Source: Azotobacter bryophylli
GTDB taxonomy: Bacteria > Pseudomonadota > Gammaproteobacteria > Pseudomonadales > Pseudomonadaceae
DNA length: 64,000 bases
Assembly (NCBI RefSeq): GCF_042643485.1
Contig: NZ_JBHRSJ010000016.1
Span: 124,001-188,000, forward strand
Reading direction: 5' to 3'
The notes below the pieces were generated by a model. That model searched no databases and was not told the origin of the DNA. It saw only the letters and a list, made by a program, of their open reading frames with translations. Positions 34,194 to 42,503 of the stretch are shown one piece after another. Position numbers and translations under genes: made by a program. Numbering within the stretch: the stretch's first letter is position 1; each line of letters begins with the position of its first letter.

Positions 34194-35357
34194 CTACATC
34201 GCTGGACGCTCGTAGCCCCCGGGGACCCCGTTTTTCGAGAGCACCAGCTGCCACAGCTGGAGATCCCGGGCCCGGAAGGCGCCGGCGCAGGAGAGAAGGT
34301 AATAGCGCCACATGCGACGGAAGCGCTCGCCCAGCTGGTCGGCGAATTGCGGCCAGGCTTTTTCGAAGTTGTGACACCAGGCCGTCAGCGTCTTGTCGTA
34401 ATCCGCCCCGAAGTTGTGCAGGTCCTCCAGAATCAGCAGATCGTTCGCGGCATCGCCGATCTGGCCGAGAGAAGGCACGTCGCCATTAGGAAAGATGTAG
34501 CGGTCGATCCATGCGTCCGTCGAGGAACTGCGATCGTTCTTGCCGATGGTGTGCAGCAGGAAAAGGCCACCTTCGGCGAGGCAGCGCGTGGCCACTTCCA
34601 TGAACACCCGATGGTTCTTGTGCCCTACGTGCTCGAACATGCCGACGCTGGCGATACGGTCGAAATGCTCCTCGATCTGGCGGTAGTCCTGCAGGCGGAA
34701 CTCCAGGGGAAGGCCAGCATAGCGCTGGCTGGCCCAGATTGCCTGCTCCTTGGAAATCGTCACGCCGACGCCTTGTACACCGTAACGCTCGGCGGCATAG
34801 CCCAGGAAACTGCCCCAACCGCAGCCGATGTCCAGCACCCTCATCCCCGGCTCCAGGCGGAGCTTGCGGCAGATCAACTCCAGCTTCGCCTCCTGGGCTT
34901 CGGTCAGGTTGCCGGCATTCTTCCAGTAACCGCAGGTGTAGGTCATGCGCGGGTCGAGCATGGCGGCATAGAAGGCGTTGCCTAGGTCGTAGTGAGCCCT
35001 GCCCACTTGCCAGGCCCGCCGGCTGCTTTGCAGGTTGACCAGGCGGGCGCGCAGGGCGTGGAGCATCATGCGCACGGGCTGCACCTGGCGATCCAGGCGT
35101 GCGGACAAAAGCCGGTGGAAGAACTCGTCCAGCCGCTCGGCCTCCCAGGCCCCGTCCATGTAGGCTTCGCCAAGCCCCAGGTTCCCTTGGGCGAAGATTC
35201 GCTCGGGGACTCTGGGGGCATTGAGGCGCATATCCCAGGGACGGTTGCCCCCGATACGGATATCGGCACGCTCTAGAAGCTCGACCATCAGACGGTGCAA
35301 GCTTGAGTCTTGCGAGATGAAGCTGGTCGAGGCGTTGTCCCTGAATGCTTGATTCAT
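34194..35357 (-). CDS. cfa: Cyclopropane-fatty-acyl-phospholipid synthase
   Basis: Transfers a methylene group from SAM to unsaturated phospholipid acyl chains, protecting membranes in stationary phase and acid stress. The 387 residues match the length of E. coli Cfa (382). An N-terminal lipid-interacting domain (VPERIFAQGNLGLGEAYMDG) precedes the SAM domain with VLDIGCGWGSFLGYAA. Conserved parts include MTYTCGYWKNAGNLTEAQ, SVGMFEHVGHKNH and the C-terminal YYLLSCAGAFRARDLQLWQ with the family cysteine. The symbol reflects function; orthology with cfaA or cfaB copies of other pseudomonads is not resolved. Confidence 0.93.
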   Translation of the reverse strand: MNQAFRDNASTSFISQDSSLHRLMVELLERADIRIGGNRPWDMRLNAPRVPERIFAQGNLGLGEAYMDGAWEAERLDEFFHRLLSARLDRQVQPVRMMLHALRARLVNLQSSRRAWQVGRAHYDLGNAFYAAMLDPRMTYTCGYWKNAGNLTEAQEAKLELICRKLRLEPGMRVLDIGCGWGSFLGYAAERYGVQGVGVTISKEQAIWASQRYAGLPLEFRLQDYRQIEEHFDRIASVGMFEHVGHKNHRVFMEVATRCLAEGGLFLLHTIGKNDRSSSTDAWIDRYIFPNGDVPSLGQIGDAANDLLILEDLHNFGADYDKTLTAWCHNFEKAWPQFADQLGERFRRMWRYYLLSCAGAFRARDLQLWQLVLSKNGVPGGYERPAM

Positions 35358-35639
35358 GGTTCATCCGTCCTTTCCATGAACATGTTGCACTTACCACAAT
35401 AGATGACCCGCAGCCTTCGCTCCCGGTTCAAAACGGCCGGGAAATCGAAACCTAACACTCCTCGAATACGGTTCGATGACCGCTTTCGGTCGATGCTTGA
35501 TCAGGCAGCGAAGTCCACCCGCTGGTGAGGGTCGACGAACAGGTACTGTTCCCCGAGTGCGGATGATCACCGAGGGCCTTCCGGTGTGCGGATTGGCGGA
35601 GCGGAACGAAATGCGCAGTTTGCCTTCGGAAAACGTGCT

Positions 35640-35966
35640 TCAAGCTCCCGGACAGATCATCGCCAGGGCACGTTCGATGGCTTGCGCATCGATAGGGCGA
35701 ACCAGTCGTGCGACCTCCTTGCCCTGATCGAGAAACACCAAGGTGGGCCACAGGGTGACCCGGAAAGAGCGTCCGAGCGGTCGTCCCTTGCCATCCTCGA
35801 TCTTGATGTGGCGTACATGCGCATATCCGGCGAGCGCTTTGCCGATCAGGGGCTGGGCTGCCTGGCAATGACCGCACCAGATCGCGCCGAACTCGAGGAC
35901 GGTCGGTCCGGCCAATGCATCGATCTCGGCCCGGGTGGGCTCATGGTGAAGGTTTGCCTCGTTCAT
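35640..35966 (-). CDS. Thioredoxin-like protein
   Basis: 108 residues with a thioredoxin fold. The active-site motif is FGAIWCGHCQAAQPLI (CGHC instead of the CGPC of standard thioredoxin, a more oxidising pair). The cis-Pro loop is VTLWPTLVFLDQGKEVARL. No signal peptide is seen, so it is probably cytoplasmic. It may serve as a disulfide reductase for an unknown partner. It is divergent from the AraC-type regulator. Confidence 0.9.
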   Translation of the reverse strand: MNEANLHHEPTRAEIDALAGPTVLEFGAIWCGHCQAAQPLIGKALAGYAHVRHIKIEDGKGRPLGRSFRVTLWPTLVFLDQGKEVARLVRPIDAQAIERALAMICPGA

Positions 35967-36059
35967 GTTGTGCTCGCGTGATCTGACTGCGCCTGTTCGT
36001 TAGAGGCTGGAAGGCGCTGGGTGTTCCATCCCGGAATGGCAACGTCAGTTCCAATTGAT

Positions 36060-36085
36060 CCCAGGAATCTTTCCATATTCCTGGG
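36060..36085. promoter_or_regulatory. Perfect inverted repeat in the thioredoxin-araC divergent region
   Basis: CCCAGGAAT (36060-36068) and ATTCCTGGG (36077-36085) are perfect 9-base inverted repeats with an 8-base spacer, so half-site centres are 17 bases apart. An AT-rich promoter-like stretch (36086-36110) adjoins it. It could be an operator for the neighbouring regulator or a hairpin in a leader. Confidence 0.45.
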
Positions 36086-36237
36086 TATTAAGAAATAAAT
36101 TATCTGTAATCGGAAGTCCACTGGCTGGCAATTGTCACCGCCAACCATCGATGCCGATAAAGTAAACAAGGAGAGGCCCATTCTGACCGAAGAGGGCGCC
36201 GCGATAGGGGGCGTTTAGCGGAGATACGCCAGCCTGG

Positions 36238-37413
36238 ATGAACCTGTCCCTCAGTCCTTCGGTACCGTGCCCGTCGATGGGCTTTCGAACCCGGTGCCTG
36301 GCGTTCCTCGGCCGGCTTGCCTATGTTATCCGCACCTCCCGACGGAGCCCGGAACAGGTGAATCAGCGCGCCGTGCCAGTGCACAAGGACAGCATCTCCA
36401 TTCGTCTGGTCGAAGAAGCCCTCAGGGCCTTCGCGCTGCGGGGGGAGTCGACCGACGAGTTGCTGCGCGAGGTCGGTCTGGAGCCAGCCATCCTGGCAAT
36501 GCCCGGAGCGCGGGTGGAGGTGAGGGTATACAGCCGCCTGTGGCTGCTGCTCGCGCGGCGTTTCGACGACGAGTTCTTCGGCATGGACCCGCGGCGCATG
36601 CGCGCGGGCAGCTTCGCCTTCCTCTGTCGCGTCTGCCGGACCCAGGCCACCCTGGAGGAGGCGCTGCGCATCGCGCTGGATTTCTTCGGTCTGACCTTCG
36701 AGAGCTTTCGCGGCAGCCTGAGCCGCAGCCAGAGTCTGGCCGAGGTGGTGCTGCATGAGCGCAGCGCCGAACCGGCGAGGTCCTTCGCCTATTTCACCTT
36801 CTGGCTGCTGCTGCACGGACTGGCCTGCTGGCTGGTCGGCCGGCGTTTCCCCCTGCTGGCGGTCGAGTCGCGCTGCGCCGTGCCGGATTACATCGACGAC
36901 TACCGGGTGATGTTCTCCAACAACCTGCGTTTCGACCGGCCTCGCTCGCGAATCATTTTCGCCGCGGACGTGCTGGCTCTGCCGGTGCGGCGCAGCGAAG
37001 CCGAGCTGGCGGATTTCCTCGCCAGGGCGCCGTCCAACATCCTGGTCAAGTACCGCGATACCGGCAGCATGGCTCACCGCATCAAGGCCCATTTGCGCAC
37101 CTTGCCGGCCGAGCGCTGGCCGACCGGGGAGGAACTGGCCCAAGCGCTGTGCGTTTCGCCTTCGACCCTGCGCCGGCGCCTGGCCGAGGTCGGTCAGTCC
37201 TACCAGGCGATCAAGGACGCGGTGCGCCAGGAAATGGCGACGGCCTGGCTGGCCGACCCCGAGGTGACTTTCGGCGAGATCGCCGCGCGCCTGGGCTTCG
37301 CCGAAGTCAGCGCTTTCTACAGGGCCTTCCGCAAGTGGACCGGGAGCAATCCCGGTCATTACCGCGCCCTGATTCTGCAGTCGCCGATTGGCCAAAACGG
37401 TCACGCAGATTGA
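36238..37413 (+). CDS. AraC-family transcriptional regulator (Arabinose_bd + HTH_18)
   Basis: 391 residues from the ATG at 36238; an in-frame GTG at 36358 (GGAG site, removes 40 unusual residues) may be the real start. An effector region of the Arabinose_bd type occupies about 55-235 (LLREVGLEPAILAMPGARVE, RVCRTQATLEEALRIALDFF). The AraC DNA-binding part follows at 285-380: ELAQALCVSPSTLRRRLAEV, then IAARLGFAEVSAFYRAFRKW. Relatives include OruR- and VqsM-type regulators. Its position directly before the five-gene acyl-CoA cassette suggests that it controls that cassette. Confidence 0.9.
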   Translation: MNLSLSPSVPCPSMGFRTRCLAFLGRLAYVIRTSRRSPEQVNQRAVPVHKDSISIRLVEEALRAFALRGESTDELLREVGLEPAILAMPGARVEVRVYSRLWLLLARRFDDEFFGMDPRRMRAGSFAFLCRVCRTQATLEEALRIALDFFGLTFESFRGSLSRSQSLAEVVLHERSAEPARSFAYFTFWLLLHGLACWLVGRRFPLLAVESRCAVPDYIDDYRVMFSNNLRFDRPRSRIIFAADVLALPVRRSEAELADFLARAPSNILVKYRDTGSMAHRIKAHLRTLPAERWPTGEELAQALCVSPSTLRRRLAEVGQSYQAIKDAVRQEMATAWLADPEVTFGEIAARLGFAEVSAFYRAFRKWTGSNPGHYRALILQSPIGQNGHAD

Positions 37414-37507
37414 AAGGAACGGCCATTGTCCAGCCGCCTGCGGATGACCAAGATGAAGCCACCCACGCTTGTCGTGATTTCCAATTAGAACAAGAAAGGA
37501 AACCGCC

Positions 37508-37558
37508 ATGCCGTACTTCTCCCTTCTGCTGCATCCCCCGGCAGCCCCGTCCGATTAG
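37508..37558 (+). CDS. Possible 16-residue leader peptide before the acyl-CoA cassette
   Basis: An ATG preceded at good spacing by GAAAGGAAACCGCC opens a 16-codon frame, MPYFSLLLHPPAAPSD, ending in TAG. It carries a Leu triplet and a Pro-Pro pair. It stands alone 95 bases after the regulator gene and 100 bases before the dehydrogenase gene. Two hairpins follow it. The arrangement looks like a leader peptide with attenuation, but there is no independent support that it is translated. Confidence 0.35.
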   Translation: MPYFSLLLHPPAAPSD

Positions 37559-37582
37559 CCGTCCGCACCCGGAAAATCCAGC

Positions 37583-37639
37583 CAGGCGTTACGTCGCCTG
37601 ACTGCACCCGCACGTCTCACTTCGCCAGCCGGGCTGGCG
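37583..37639 (+). promoter_or_regulatory. Two tandem hairpins between the leader peptide and the SDR gene
   Basis: CAGGCG/CGCCTG around TTACGT (37583-37600) and CGCCAGC/GCTGGCG around CGG (37623-37639) are perfect stems. Neither is followed by a strong T-run (TTCGTTCG after the second). They could modulate read-through or translation of the cassette. Confidence 0.4.
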
Positions 37640-37660
37640 TTCGTTCGAGAGAGATTCGCC

Positions 37661-38425
37661 ATGCACATCCAGAACAAGGTTTTTCTCGTCACCGGCGCCG
37701 CCTCCGGGCTGGGCGAGGCCACCGCCCGGGCGCTGATTGCAGCCGGCGGCAAGGTACTGCTGGTCGATCTGGCCTCCACGGTGGAAGAGCGCGCCGCCGA
37801 ACTGGGCGGCAACGCCCGCGGCCTGGTAGCCGACATCACCGACGAAGGCGCTGCCCGCCGCGCGGTGGCCGGCGCCGTCGAAACCTTCGGCGCCCTGCAC
37901 GGGCTGGTCAACTGCGCCGGGGTGGTCGGCGGCGAGAAGCTGCTCGGCCGCAACGGCCCGCACGCACTGGAGAGCTTCGCGCGCATCGTCGCTGTCAACC
38001 TGATCGGCACCTTCAACATGCTGCGCCTGGCCGCCGAAGCGATGGTAGAGGGCGCGGCGGGCGAGGGCGGCGAGCGCGGGGTGATCGTCAACACCGCGTC
38101 CATCGCCGCCTTCGACGGGCAGATCGGCCAGGCCGCCTACGCCGCCTCCAAGGGCGGGGTGGCGTCGCTGACCCTGCCGGCGGCGCGCGAGCTGGCCCGT
38201 CACGGCATCCGGGTGATGACCGTCGCCCCCGGCGTGTTCGAGACGCCGATGATGGCCGGGATGAGCGCCGAGGTGCGCGAGGCGCTGGCCGCCGGCGTGC
38301 CGTTCCCGCCACGCCTGGGCAAGCCCGAGGAATTCGCCGCGCTGGTGCGGCACATCGTCGAGAACCCCATGCTCAACGGCGAGGTGATCCGTCTCGACGG
38401 TGCCCTGCGCATGGCCGCCAAGTGA
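37661..38425 (+). CDS. SDR-family 3-hydroxyacyl-CoA dehydrogenase (HSD10-like)
   Basis: 254-residue short-chain dehydrogenase resembling type 2 3-hydroxyacyl-CoA dehydrogenases. It has VTGAASGLGEATA for NAD binding, the Asp of LLVDLAS selecting NAD, NCAGVVGGEKL, and the catalytic Ser/Tyr/Lys in NTASIAAFDGQIGQAAYAAS plus KGG. The family start MHIQNKVFLVTGAASG is intact. It is the first main gene of the cassette and would oxidise 3-hydroxyacyl-CoA to 3-ketoacyl-CoA. Sequence composition is visibly richer in GC than the genes before 34000. Confidence 0.9.
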   Translation: MHIQNKVFLVTGAASGLGEATARALIAAGGKVLLVDLASTVEERAAELGGNARGLVADITDEGAARRAVAGAVETFGALHGLVNCAGVVGGEKLLGRNGPHALESFARIVAVNLIGTFNMLRLAAEAMVEGAAGEGGERGVIVNTASIAAFDGQIGQAAYAASKGGVASLTLPAARELARHGIRVMTVAPGVFETPMMAGMSAEVREALAAGVPFPPRLGKPEEFAALVRHIVENPMLNGEVIRLDGALRMAAK

Positions 38426-38439
38426 CAGGAGATGAATCC

Positions 38440-39630
38440 ATGAACCAGCAAGATCCGATCGTCATCGTCGGCAGCGCGCGCACGCCGATGGGCGGCTTCC
38501 AAGGCGACCTCCAGGGGCTGACCACCCCCGAACTGGGCGCCGCTGCGATCCGCGCCGCGGTGACGCGCAGCGGCATCGCCCCCGAGGCGGTGCAGGAGGC
38601 GCTGATGGGCTGCGTGCTGCCCGCCGGCCTCGGTCAGGCGCCGGCGCGCCAGGCGGCGCTGAGCGCCGGGCTGAGCAAATCCACCGTATGCACCACCCTG
38701 AACAAGATGTGCGGCTCGGGCATGCAGGCGGTGATTCTCGGCCACGATCTGCTGCGCGCCGGCAGTGCCGAGGTGGTGGTGGCCGGCGGCATGGAGAGCA
38801 TGTCCAACGCCCCCTACCTGCTCGACCGCGCGCGCGGCGGCTACCGCATGGGCCATGGGCGGGTGCTCGACCACATGTTCCTCGACGGCCTGGAGGACGC
38901 CTACGACAAGGGCCGCCTGATGGGCACCTTCGCCGAGGACTGCGCGCAGGCCTACGGCTTCGGCCGCGAGGCGCAGGACGCCTACGCGCTGGCCTCGCTG
39001 CAGCGCGCCCGCGAGGCGATGGCCGAGGGCCGCTTCGCCGAAGAGATCGTGCCCCTTGACGTGCCGCACGGCCGCGCGCAGCGGCGCGTCGAGCACGACG
39101 AGCAGCCGCCCAAGGCCAGCCCGGAGAAGATCCCGACCCTGCGCCCGGCGTTCCGCGAGGGCGGCACGGTGACTGCGGCCAACTCCAGCTCGATCTCCGA
39201 CGGCGCCGCCGCGCTGCTTTTGATGCGCCGCTCCGAGGCCGAGCGCCGCGGCCTGCGCCCGCTGGCGGCGATCCGCGGCCACGCCGCCTTCGCCGATGCG
39301 CCCAACCTGTTCCCCACCGCGCCGATCGGCGCGATCCGCAACCTCATGCAGCGCACCGGCTGGCGGCTGGACGAGGTCGAGCTGTTCGAGATCAACGAGG
39401 CGTTCGCCGTAGTGGCCATGGTCGCCATGCGCGAGCTGGGCCTCGACCGCGCGCGGGTCAACGTGCACGGCGGCGCCTGCGCCCTCGGCCACCCGATCGG
39501 CGCTTCCGGCGCGCGCATCCTGGTCACCCTGCTGGCGGCGCTGCGCAGCCACGGCCTGCGCCGCGGCCTGGCGGCCATCTGCATCGGCGGCGGCGAGGCC
39601 ACCGCCGTGGCCGTCGAGCGCCTGGACTGA
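38440..39630 (+). CDS. Thiolase (acetyl-CoA C-acyltransferase)
   Basis: 396 residues from the ATG at 38440 with an AGGAG site 7 bases before it. The nucleophile is Cys91 in NKMCGSGMQAV. The other conserved pieces are NEAFAVVAM, the His of GGACALGHPIGASGAR and the second Cys in CIGGGEATA. It would split 3-ketoacyl-CoA into acetyl- or propionyl-CoA and a shortened acyl-CoA, following the dehydrogenase step. Fifteen bases separate it from the SDR gene. Confidence 0.93.
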   Translation: MNQQDPIVIVGSARTPMGGFQGDLQGLTTPELGAAAIRAAVTRSGIAPEAVQEALMGCVLPAGLGQAPARQAALSAGLSKSTVCTTLNKMCGSGMQAVILGHDLLRAGSAEVVVAGGMESMSNAPYLLDRARGGYRMGHGRVLDHMFLDGLEDAYDKGRLMGTFAEDCAQAYGFGREAQDAYALASLQRAREAMAEGRFAEEIVPLDVPHGRAQRRVEHDEQPPKASPEKIPTLRPAFREGGTVTAANSSSISDGAAALLLMRRSEAERRGLRPLAAIRGHAAFADAPNLFPTAPIGAIRNLMQRTGWRLDEVELFEINEAFAVVAMVAMRELGLDRARVNVHGGACALGHPIGASGARILVTLLAALRSHGLRRGLAAICIGGGEATAVAVERLD

Positions 39631-39640
39631 GGAGGCCGCC

Positions 39641-40774
39641 ATGCTGCCGAACGACGAACAACTCGGCATCGGCGAGATGGCGCGGCGCTTCGCCCAAGAG
39701 CGCCTGCGCCCGTTCGCCGCCGAATGGGACCGCGAGCACCGTTTCCCCGCCGAGGCGATCCGGGAAATGGCCGAACTCGGCTTCCTCGGCATGCTGGTGC
39801 CGGAGGAGTGGGACGGCTGCGCCACCGGCTACCTGGCCTACGCCATGGCGCTGGAGGAGATTGCCGCCGGCGACGGCGCCTGTTCGACCATCATGAGCGT
39901 GCACAACTCGGTGGGCTGCGTGCCGATCCTGCACTTCGGCGACGAGGCGCAGAAGCGCCGCTTCCTCGTCCCACTGGCGCGCGGCGAGCAGCTCGGCGCC
40001 TTCGCCTTCACCGAGCCGCAGGCCGGCTCGGACGCCAGCAACCTGCGCACCCGTGCGCGGCGCGACGGCGCCGACTACGTGCTCGACGGCAGCAAGCAGT
40101 TCATCACCTCCGGGCAGCACGCCGGCACGGTGATCGTCTTCGCCGTCACCGACCCGCAGGCCGGCAAGCGCGGCATCAGCGCTTTCCTGGTACCCACCGA
40201 CAGCCCCGGCTACCGCGTGCTGCGCGTCGAGGACAAGCTCGGCCAGCACGCCTCCGACACCTGCCAGATCGCCTTCGAGGGCCTGCGCGTGCCGGCCAGC
40301 CAGCGCCTCGGCGAGGAAGGCGACGGCTACCGCATCGCCCTGGCCAACCTGGAGGGCGGGCGCATCGGCATCGCCGCCCAGGCGGTGGGCATGGCGCGCG
40401 CCGCCTTCGAGGTGGCCCGCGACTACGCCCGCGAGCGCAAGGCGTTCGGCAAGCCGCTGCTGGAGCACCAGGCGGTGGCCTTCCGCCTGGCCGACATGGC
40501 CACGCGCATCGCCGTGGCGCGGCAGATGGTCCACCACGCCGCCGCGCTGCGCGACGCCGGCCGCCCGGCGCTGGTGGAGGCCTCGATGGCCAAGCTGTTC
40601 GCCTCGGAGATGGCCGAACAGGTCTGCTCCGCGGCGATCCAGACCCTCGGCGGCTACGGCTACCTCGATGACTTCCCGGTGGCGCGCATCTACCGCGACG
40701 TGCGCGTCTGCCAGATCTACGAAGGCACCAGCGACATCCAGCGCCTGGTGATCGCCCGCCACCTGGGAGGATGA
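39641..40774 (+). CDS. Acyl-CoA dehydrogenase
   Basis: FAD enzyme of 377 residues introducing the 2,3-double bond. The flavin-contact segments are AFTEPQAGSDASNLRT and FITSGQHAGTVIVFAVTD. The catalytic Glu lies in CQIYEGTSDIQRLVIAR near the C-terminus as in short/medium-chain enzymes. The electron acceptor is presumably ETF, which is not encoded here. It follows the thiolase gene by 10 bases. Confidence 0.93.
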   Translation: MLPNDEQLGIGEMARRFAQERLRPFAAEWDREHRFPAEAIREMAELGFLGMLVPEEWDGCATGYLAYAMALEEIAAGDGACSTIMSVHNSVGCVPILHFGDEAQKRRFLVPLARGEQLGAFAFTEPQAGSDASNLRTRARRDGADYVLDGSKQFITSGQHAGTVIVFAVTDPQAGKRGISAFLVPTDSPGYRVLRVEDKLGQHASDTCQIAFEGLRVPASQRLGEEGDGYRIALANLEGGRIGIAAQAVGMARAAFEVARDYARERKAFGKPLLEHQAVAFRLADMATRIAVARQMVHHAAALRDAGRPALVEASMAKLFASEMAEQVCSAAIQTLGGYGYLDDFPVARIYRDVRVCQIYEGTSDIQRLVIARHLGG

Positions 40775-40865
40775 GCTTCTTCGAACAAGAGTTGGATTGA
40801 TCGAGCATTCAACGGCAAACAGCCGGCATATCCGTCGAAAACAAGAATAAGAAGAGGGAATAGAA

Positions 40866-42503
40866 ATGCTAGAAGGTCTGATGCAGAAAACTCCGCTGCT
40901 GATCAGCGGCATCCTCAAGCATGCCGCCAGTGCCCATAGCGATCGGGAGGTGGTGTCGCGATTGGTCGACGAGCCGCTCTGGCGTTACGACTACCTGGGC
41001 CTGGCGAGGCGCGCCGCCCAGGCTGCGGCGATGCTGCGGCGGCTCGGGGTCGGCCCGGGCGATCGGGTGTCCTCGCTGGCCTGGAACACCCACCGGCACT
41101 ACGAGCTGTTCTTCGCCGTGCCGGGGATCGGCGCGGTGCTGCACACCGCCAATCCGCGCCTGTCCGACGAGCAGATCGCCTACACCCTCAACCACGCCGC
41201 CAGCGGCGTCCTGCTGTTCGACGTCAGTTTCGCGCCGCTCGTGGCGCGGCTACGTCCGATGCTGCGCAGCATCCGCTATTTCATCGTGCTCGCCGACCGG
41301 GATTGTTACGACGCGGGCGAGCAGCCGGTGCCCGACTACGAGCGGCTGATCGCCGCCGAGCAGCCGCTGGACTGGCCGACCTTCGACGAGAATGCCGGCG
41401 CCATTCTCTGCTACACCTCCGGTACCACCGGCGACCCCAAGGGCGTGCTCTACAGCCACCGTTCGGTGGTGCTGCACGCTCTGGCGGCGGGCTTGAGCGG
41501 GGCGTTCGACCTGTCGGCCTTCGACTGCGTGATGCCGTGCTCCTCGCTCTACCACGCCACGGCCTGGGGCCTGCCGTTCGCCGTGGCGGTCAACGGCTGC
41601 AAGTTCGTCCTGCCTTGCGACAGGATGGACGGCTGCAGCCTGCAGGAGCTGATCCGGAGCGAGGGCGTGACCCTCTCCGGCGGCGTGCCGACCATCTGGA
41701 CTCTGTACCTCGACCATCTCGAACGCAGCGGCGAGGCCGCCGGCACCCTGGAGCGCCTGGTGATCGGCGGTTCCGCGGTGCCGCGGGCGATGGCGGAGAA
41801 GTTCCAGAACCGCTACGGGGTGACCATCCGCCAGTTGTGGGGCATGACCGAGATGAGCCCGCTGGGCGTGGTCGCGACGCCGACGCCCAGGCTGGCCGCG
41901 CGTGGCCAGGCGGCGACCGACGAGGTGATCTGGACGCGCCAGGGACGGCTGCAGTTCGGCGTCGAGCTGAAGATCGTCGACGAGGACGGCAAGGAGCTGC
42001 CGCGCGACGGCGAGAGCCCCGGCAGGCTGCTGGTGCGCGGACCCTGGACCATCGAGCGCTACTTCCGCAGCGAGCGCAGCGCCCTCGATGCCGAGGGCTG
42101 GTTCGATACCGGCGACATCGCCACCCTGGATGGCGACGGCTTCATGCGCATCACCGACCGCAGCAAGGACGTGATCAAGTCCGGCGGGGAGTGGGTCAGC
42201 TCCATCGACATCGAGAACGTCGCCGCGGCCTGCCCGGGGGTGAAGTTCGCGGCGGTGGTCGGCGTGTTCCATCCCAAGTGGGAGGAGCGGCCGGTGCTGG
42301 TGATCGAGCCGCACGAGGATGCCGAGGTCTGTCCGAAGCGGGTGCTGGCCCATATCGAGCCGCACATCGTCAAATGGTGGATGCCGGACGCGGTGATTTT
42401 CGACCAGGTGCCGCTGACCGCCACCGGCAAGGTCAACAAGAAGCTGCTGCGCGAGCGCTATCGCGACCATCTGGTGCGCACCGCCGAGGCGGAGGGGCTC
42501 TGA
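40866..42503 (+). CDS. Fatty-acid-type acyl-CoA synthetase (AMP-binding)
   Basis: 545-residue ANL-superfamily ligase that activates a carboxylic acid to its CoA ester through an acyl-adenylate. Motifs: the P-loop CYTSGTTGDPKGVLYSHRS, GMTEMSPLG, the GWFDTGDIATLD motif with adenine-binding Asp, DRSKDVIKSGGEWVSS and the C-terminal Lys in PLTATGKVNKKLL. It resembles medium/long-chain ligases of the AlkK type. A 91-base gap with an AAGAGGGAATAGAA ribosome site precedes it, so a second promoter is possible. Confidence 0.92.
   Translation: MLEGLMQKTPLLISGILKHAASAHSDREVVSRLVDEPLWRYDYLGLARRAAQAAAMLRRLGVGPGDRVSSLAWNTHRHYELFFAVPGIGAVLHTANPRLSDEQIAYTLNHAASGVLLFDVSFAPLVARLRPMLRSIRYFIVLADRDCYDAGEQPVPDYERLIAAEQPLDWPTFDENAGAILCYTSGTTGDPKGVLYSHRSVVLHALAAGLSGAFDLSAFDCVMPCSSLYHATAWGLPFAVAVNGCKFVLPCDRMDGCSLQELIRSEGVTLSGGVPTIWTLYLDHLERSGEAAGTLERLVIGGSAVPRAMAEKFQNRYGVTIRQLWGMTEMSPLGVVATPTPRLAARGQAATDEVIWTRQGRLQFGVELKIVDEDGKELPRDGESPGRLLVRGPWTIERYFRSERSALDAEGWFDTGDIATLDGDGFMRITDRSKDVIKSGGEWVSSIDIENVAAACPGVKFAAVVGVFHPKWEERPVLVIEPHEDAEVCPKRVLAHIEPHIVKWWMPDAVIFDQVPLTATGKVNKKLLRERYRDHLVRTAEAEGL

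Noticed and set aside
39724..40671. Long alternative-frame reading within the acyl-CoA dehydrogenase gene
   Set aside because: Arg- and Gly-rich sequence typical of a shifted frame in GC-rich DNA; the true frame contains the full acyl-CoA dehydrogenase motif set.
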